Source: Bradysia coprophila (taxonomy: Eukaryota; Arthropoda; Insecta; Diptera; Sciaridae). From it: a stretch of 64,000 nt of DNA. The notes beneath the pieces were generated by a model. That model did not search any database. It was not told where the DNA came from and saw only the letters and a program-made list of their open reading frames with translations. A program made the position numbers and the translations under genes. The stretch lies in contig NW_023503493.1 of the NCBI RefSeq assembly GCF_014529535.1, positions 10,572,001 to 10,636,000 on the forward strand, written 5' to 3'. Positions 59,801-64,000 of the stretch are shown piece after piece. Each line of letters starts with the position of its first letter. Position 1 is the stretch's first letter.

Positions 59801-62800
59801 GTGTAATTCGAAGCAGACGGTAAGGGCAAAGTGTTTGCCTATGTTCATAGATGACGAATCCGCAATAAAAATTTGGGCCGTCTGTCCGTCTGTCTGTCAC
59901 GTCGATATCTTGAGTAAATCAAATCCGATTTTTTTTCCCTGAAAGATAGTCAAAATAGTGAGGCTAAGTTCGAAGATGGGCATATTCGGGTAGGCCCTTC
60001 GTGAGTTAGGGCCACCTAAGTGATTTAAGGTCTTTTGGTGATATTTATGGCAAAATAAACGATGGAAATGTAAATGACACGGCAAATGATAAGTATTGTC
60101 AATACCAATCCAGGAAAAAAAAGTTTTTTAAAATCGGGTGAGTGGACCGTGAGTTAGGGCCTTAGAAGTGAAAAGCTACTAGGGCCCTATGTGTATTTTA
60201 CATAGAACTCAAGTAAATTTAATCCGTTTTTCGTAATTTTTGTTTCATTTGGAAGGTAATCGAGCGCCGAATAGAAAGTTGTTGAAAAAAAAAATAAATT
60301 TGGGTCCTTGGACTAAGGCCACTACTAGGGCCCTATGTGTATTTTACATTAAACTCGAGTAAATTTCATTCGTTTTTCGTAATTTTTGTGTCATTTGGAA
60401 GGTAATCAAAGGCCGAATAGAATGTGGTTGAAAAAAAAATAAATTTGGGTCCTCGGACTAAGGCCGCTACTAAGGCCCTATGCGTATTTTACATACAACT
60501 CGAGTAAATTTCATCCGTTTTTCGTAATTTTTGTTTCATTTGAAAGATAATCGAACACCGAATAGAATGTTTTTGAAAAAAAAATTAAATTTGGGTCCTT
60601 GGACTAAGGCCGCTACTAGGGCCCTATGTGTATTTTACATATAACTCATCCGTTTTTCGTAATTTTTGTTTCATTTGGAAGGTAATCAAAGGCCGAATAG
60701 AATGTTGTTGAAAAAAAATTAAATTTGGGTCCTCGGACTAAGGCCGCTACTAGGGCCCTATGTGTATTTTACATATAACTCGAGCAAATTTCATCCGTTT
60801 TTCGTATTTTTTGTTTCATTTGGAAGGTAATCAAAGGCCGAATAGAATGTTGTTGAAAAAAAAAATTAAATTTGGATCCTCGGACTGAGGCCGATACTAG
60901 GCCTATGTGTATTTATACTCAATAAATTAAAATTTTAGGGCTATTTGAAATTTTTGTTTTATTTGAAAGGAACGTCGTACGGGGCGCAATTTCTAAGATG
61001 TACACATTACATAATAATTTTACTTTAACTACTTTAACCGGCGCATAGGCTTACGGTCAAGTAGGGTGACAGACGCACTAGGGTCACGTACGCAATAGAT
61101 ATACGGGTTTGTACGGGGCTCAGTCGCAGCAAACGCTCTGACTGTTCTGATGGCTCGTTTCATAAGAGAGTTGGAGGAGGGAAGTGCTATTCAAGTAAAC
61201 AAGTTTTAGCAAAATCCCCTGAGCTGTTTCTGAAAACCAGCATCAGCGTTCCCTAGGGCTTGTGAAACACTGAGGACTTAAGACTGGCATTAGAATTGAT
61301 AGAGGGACAAATTCTAAGGCTTACAGTGTAAAAATTATTTCTCCCGACATTTTCTTCATAGATCAATAGTAGCTGAAAGTTAAAATTTCAGTATGTTGAA
61401 AGGCTGATATCTCCCTGCCGAAGTAACTGAGGAAGACTCTAAATGGTAATCCCAGACTAGTTTTGCAGACCCTTTCGAAAAGCAAAACAAATATTTTTGA
61501 ATCGAAGTTCTCTGTTCCATTTACAGAAATTCTACTTTTAGGCTACCCTCGGAAAACTTTGGCCGCTTCTATACCTTTCTGGTAGGATTATTGCATATCA
61601 ATGTGTTGCTAATGTGATAGCCTGGGGTCTTAGCTTACAACGATACCAAATATGTCATGCTTGATCCTGTACACGAAATATTGATGAAAGCGTTTTGCAT
61701 CGAGGTCGTTCTACTCGCAAATCTAGACTAGAGCTATCTAGATAAAATTATCTATTTTATGAACAAAAACAGATACTTTTATCAAAAAATGAATTTAAAT
61801 GATCGATAGACATGAAAAAGACCTCAAATTGTAATATCATCTTGAAAATGGCAAGATACCGTGGTTTTCCTTTGCCGAAAAATTAAAAGTTTTTTCCCAA
61901 AATTGAAAAATCCATTCTCCTAGCATTGCTAAGCTGCTACGCATGATTTCTGACCCATGGGCTACAAACTAATTGACATTGTAGTCGATATTCGTAAAAA
62001 AAAGATGTGGCCACTGAGTTAAGCTTTGTGGATGTAGGTTCTCATAACTATGCAGCTTTGCAGAGTCATCCCATTCATGTTATTTCACCTTTTATCCATA
62101 CAATTGAACATACAACCGATCAAATTTTTTTTCAGGGTTTGGTGGTTCATTATGTTAGTCTTTTCGATCTTTGGTGCCATTTATTTGATCTATCAAGCGT
62201 ACAAAACAATGCACGAAAATCCGATAATCGAAAGTCCTGCACTGAATCCAGTCCCGGTGTGGGACGCACCGTTTCCAGCTGTTACATTTTGCCCCCAAGT
62301 CAGCGACGAATTCACTCCGTTCGGATTGAACGAAACTAATTGGCCGGAATATGCGCAGGGCTTTGTGCCAGAAAATTTGTAACGTTTCTTCTGTTCGTTC
62401 CGTTCAATCCGAATGCAAAATAATCGTAAGATCGTTTCTTGTAGAACTGAGCTGTCGGAATCACCACCATTTTCCAGTTCAATTTTTCTGGAGAGTTTGT
62501 TGTTGCAGCAAAGCCATCAGGACAATCACAACATTTTGAGCAAAGTTTGTGTTCAATTTATCAATGGGTTGTCGTTCGGAAACTTAAGTTTTACAATTCA
62601 AAACAGATCTTGCCAGAAATCAATGTTACGAGCTCTCATTGGATAGCAGCTCCCGTAAAAGTGCCTGTGACACTGGGAAAGACAATAACAGACATTGGTG
62701 CTTGTGTAACATTTAATATGTATAACGAGAAGGCCTTGATCAGAGACGGGTACATTTTGTCAATCACAGACAGTGTAAAGTAAACATTGTTTTACTTTAC

Positions 62801-63814
62801 ACTGTCGTTATCGCAAGTCGCTTAAATTTCCAACTTAATTTTCTCTGAAATTAGCGTAATTTTGAGTACACTCAAAGACGACAAAGACGACCAGGAACCC
62901 TTATGGAGTCGCGATTCTGGCTTCAAGAAAGGACTGCCGCTGGAGAACTACACATATCCGTTTCGGTCGTTCAACTATTACGATTTCTTTCACATGTCCT
63001 TCAACGTTAATCATTCCGATCGAATCAGCCCGTTCAACTCTAAACTTTCAGTCTTCTTTCACGCACCCGACGAGTTTCCCGTCCATCATCGCCGTTCGAC
63101 TGTTGTCGACATTGAAAGCGACAAAATCAACAACATCGAAATAACGCCACATTTGGTCGTATCGGAAGGGCTTGAGAAATATAGGCCAGATGTGCGACAA
63201 TGTTATTACACCCAAGAACGACATTTGAAATTTTACAAAGTTTACACCCAGAACCATTGTGAATGGGAGTGCCTCACCAATTACACTCTAAAACAATGTG
63301 GATGCGTTACATATCATATGCCACGTGCGTGACAATTTCTTTGTTCGCTTCGATCATTGGAAATTGAAATGTTTTGTAAATTGCAGATTTTGGCGACACC
63401 CAAATTTGTGGAGCCGATTTGAAATGTTACTGGGAATCATCGCGCAAACTTTTCATACCCGTATTCAATGACGAAGACGATGACATCCATGCTCTGATCG
63501 ACGACTGTGATTGCCTGCCGACCTGCACTCAATTGTCGTATGCTATTCAAGTGACGCCGCTGTCGAATGTGGATGCAACAGCCGGTGAAACGCCAATCTA
63601 TGTCAGCTACAAAAATCCATTTTTCAAAAAAGACATCCGTTCTGAGTTGCACAGTCTAAGCGAATTCTTTTCGAACTGTGGCGGTTCGCTGGGATTATTC
63701 CTTGGTGTGTCGATCTTCAGCATAATTGAATTGTTATACTTCTGTACGGTTCGATTGTATTTGCATAGAAAACGGTCAGATCGGGAAAAGAGTCCCGAGC
63801 CGGCTAATGAATAA
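56899..63814 (+). CDS. Pickpocket-type DEG/ENaC sodium channel
   Basis: Seven exons (56899-56982, 57050-57153, 62136-62378, 62445-62544, 62607-62758, 62867-63324, 63387-63814) join to 522 residues, a normal PPK length. Residues 46-49 (TIHG) hold the His-Gly gating motif. TM1 is about residues 64-88 (VWWFIMLVFSIFGAIYLIYQ). The extracellular part has FPAVTFC, IGACVTFN, the Cys-rich block CYYTQERHLKFY followed by NHCEWECLTNYTLKQCGCVT, MP-FGDTQICG and DCDCLPTC. TM2 is ELHSLSEFFSNCGGSLGLFL then GVSIFSIIELLYF, with the GxS selectivity filter. Such trimeric channels serve mechanosensation, water or salt taste and pheromone sensing. The 5th donor/6th acceptor pair is the least certain. Intron 2 is 4,982 bp and packed with transposons. 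A poly(A) signal is near 63833. Confidence 0.9.
57476..58439. mobile_element. hAT-type foldback element, 964 bp
   Basis: The ends TAGGGTGTAGCGTTTT and the inverted match agree with the hAT terminus YARNG. The 8-bp target GTGTTCAT is duplicated exactly at 57468-57475 and 58440-58447. Outer arms of about 115 bp and inner arms of about 170 bp (about 57880-58050 with about 58150-58330) pair. The left arm has about 300 bp (57593-57880) that the right arm lacks. No transposase. Confidence 0.92.
58556..59371. mobile_element. outer MITE interrupted by a hAT element
   Basis: The termini accgacgttacaa and ttgtaacgtcggt, followed inward by agatccacttttttctg-aac on both sides, define a MITE whose two halves (58556-58624 and about 59256-59371) are split by the insert at 58625-59247. 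Confidence 0.75.
58625..59247. mobile_element. hAT-type nonautonomous element, 623 bp
   Basis: Terminal repeats of about 35 bp begin TAGGGTGTGTCGATTTCA. TTGAGTGT is duplicated exactly at 58617-58624 and 59248-59255. The ends fit the hAT terminus YARNG. It shares TAGGGTGT ends with the neighbouring foldback but has a different interior. Confidence 0.92.
59751..61160 (+). mobile_element. 1.41-kb element with 145-bp tandem array, copy 2
   Basis: This is the inverted partner of 39828-41271. It starts TTTTTAGCCCCGTACGAAG, has a (CCGTCTGT)n tract at about 59877-59897, five to six units of about 145 bp between about 60170 and 60905, and ends gatggctcgttt. By eye it is roughly 95% alike to copy 1 outside small indels. 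It lies in the large PPK intron. Confidence 0.85.
61161..62135. other. end of the large PPK intron
   Basis: No exon or clear element is seen. The acceptor with its T-run ends at 62135. Confidence 0.5.
62768..62806. repeat. hairpin in a PPK intron
   Basis: The arms gacagtgtaaagtaaa and ttttactttacactgtc pair with a loop of about 5 bp, just inside the intron downstream of the donor used at 62759. Confidence 0.8.
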
Positions 63815-64000
63815 GTAAGAAATTGAGCAAGAAATAAAAATGCTTGAAATTATTTGGCCGTTTAGTGTTTCTCTCGGCATGGATGGCTTCAATTCCCTTA
63901 ACTACGTTGTTAAAACAATCTGTCCTCGGAATTCCATCCTCACTTCATCGAACGCTTCTCCTGTCTCTCTGCATCTGCAGACCATGACCAATCAAAACAT

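Noticed and set aside
59897-60085. Frame shared with 40903-41241 (HLHFHRLFCHKYHQKTLNHL)
   Set aside because: The frame is repeated because the 1.4-kb element is repeated. It is short, has no homologue and is not kept longer than chance.
1-64000. tRNA, rRNA or CRISPR features
   Set aside because: I looked for B-box-like ggttcgaatcc motifs, rRNA blocks and regular spaced repeats and found none that hold up by eye. The 145-bp arrays are element-internal and not CRISPR.

Overview
The window is AT-rich animal nuclear DNA, most likely from a dipteran and possibly a nematoceran such as a fungus gnat. The evidence is short GT-AG introns of about 58-80 bases, insect-type gene families (pickpocket channel, NPC2-like ML protein, class-3 lipase) and a heavy load of small inverted-repeat transposons. 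The species is inference. I see no bacterial, viral or CRISPR signal.

Recognisable genes, left to right: the last exon of an LRR-like gene (1-486, +); a secreted or GPI-anchored relative of the ester hydrolase C11orf54 (9625-10759, +); a six-exon secreted Thr-rich protein I do not recognise (18898-11373, -); a secreted acidic orphan (25113-26311, +); the last two exons of a gene with an acidic tail (31303-30923, -); sepiapterin reductase (-) lying 87 bp behind a CCDC32 homologue (-); an NPC2-like ML protein (38334-38986, +); a class-3 lipase (44137-45608, +); a tight housekeeping cluster of CUSTOS (+), Integrator subunit 2 (-) and D-aminoacyl-tRNA deacylase (+) at 46.5-51.8 kb; and a pickpocket DEG/ENaC channel (56899-63814, +) with a 5-kb intron full of transposons.

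The rest is mostly mobile DNA. There are two LINE remnants: an RLE-type element at 3.2-5.2 kb with a MITE inserted at its RT active-site motif, and a 5'-truncated Jockey/CR1-like element at 41.9-43.5 kb. Two hAT-type elements carry exact 8-bp target duplications. Other MITEs have TA, TAA, TTA or TTTAG duplications. A 1.34-kb near-perfect palindrome lies at 7.1-8.5 kb. A pair of 1.4-kb elements, each with a 145-bp tandem array, sits in inverted orientation around 18.5 kb containing the lipase-CUSTOS-INTS2-DTD block and the first PPK exons.

The genes do not form one pathway. The CUSTOS/INTS2/DTD and CCDC32/SPR blocks are compact, with shared or very short intergenic DNA. The secreted-protein genes lie alone in repeat-rich DNA. 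Exon coordinates were worked out by hand from splice consensus, phase and family similarity.
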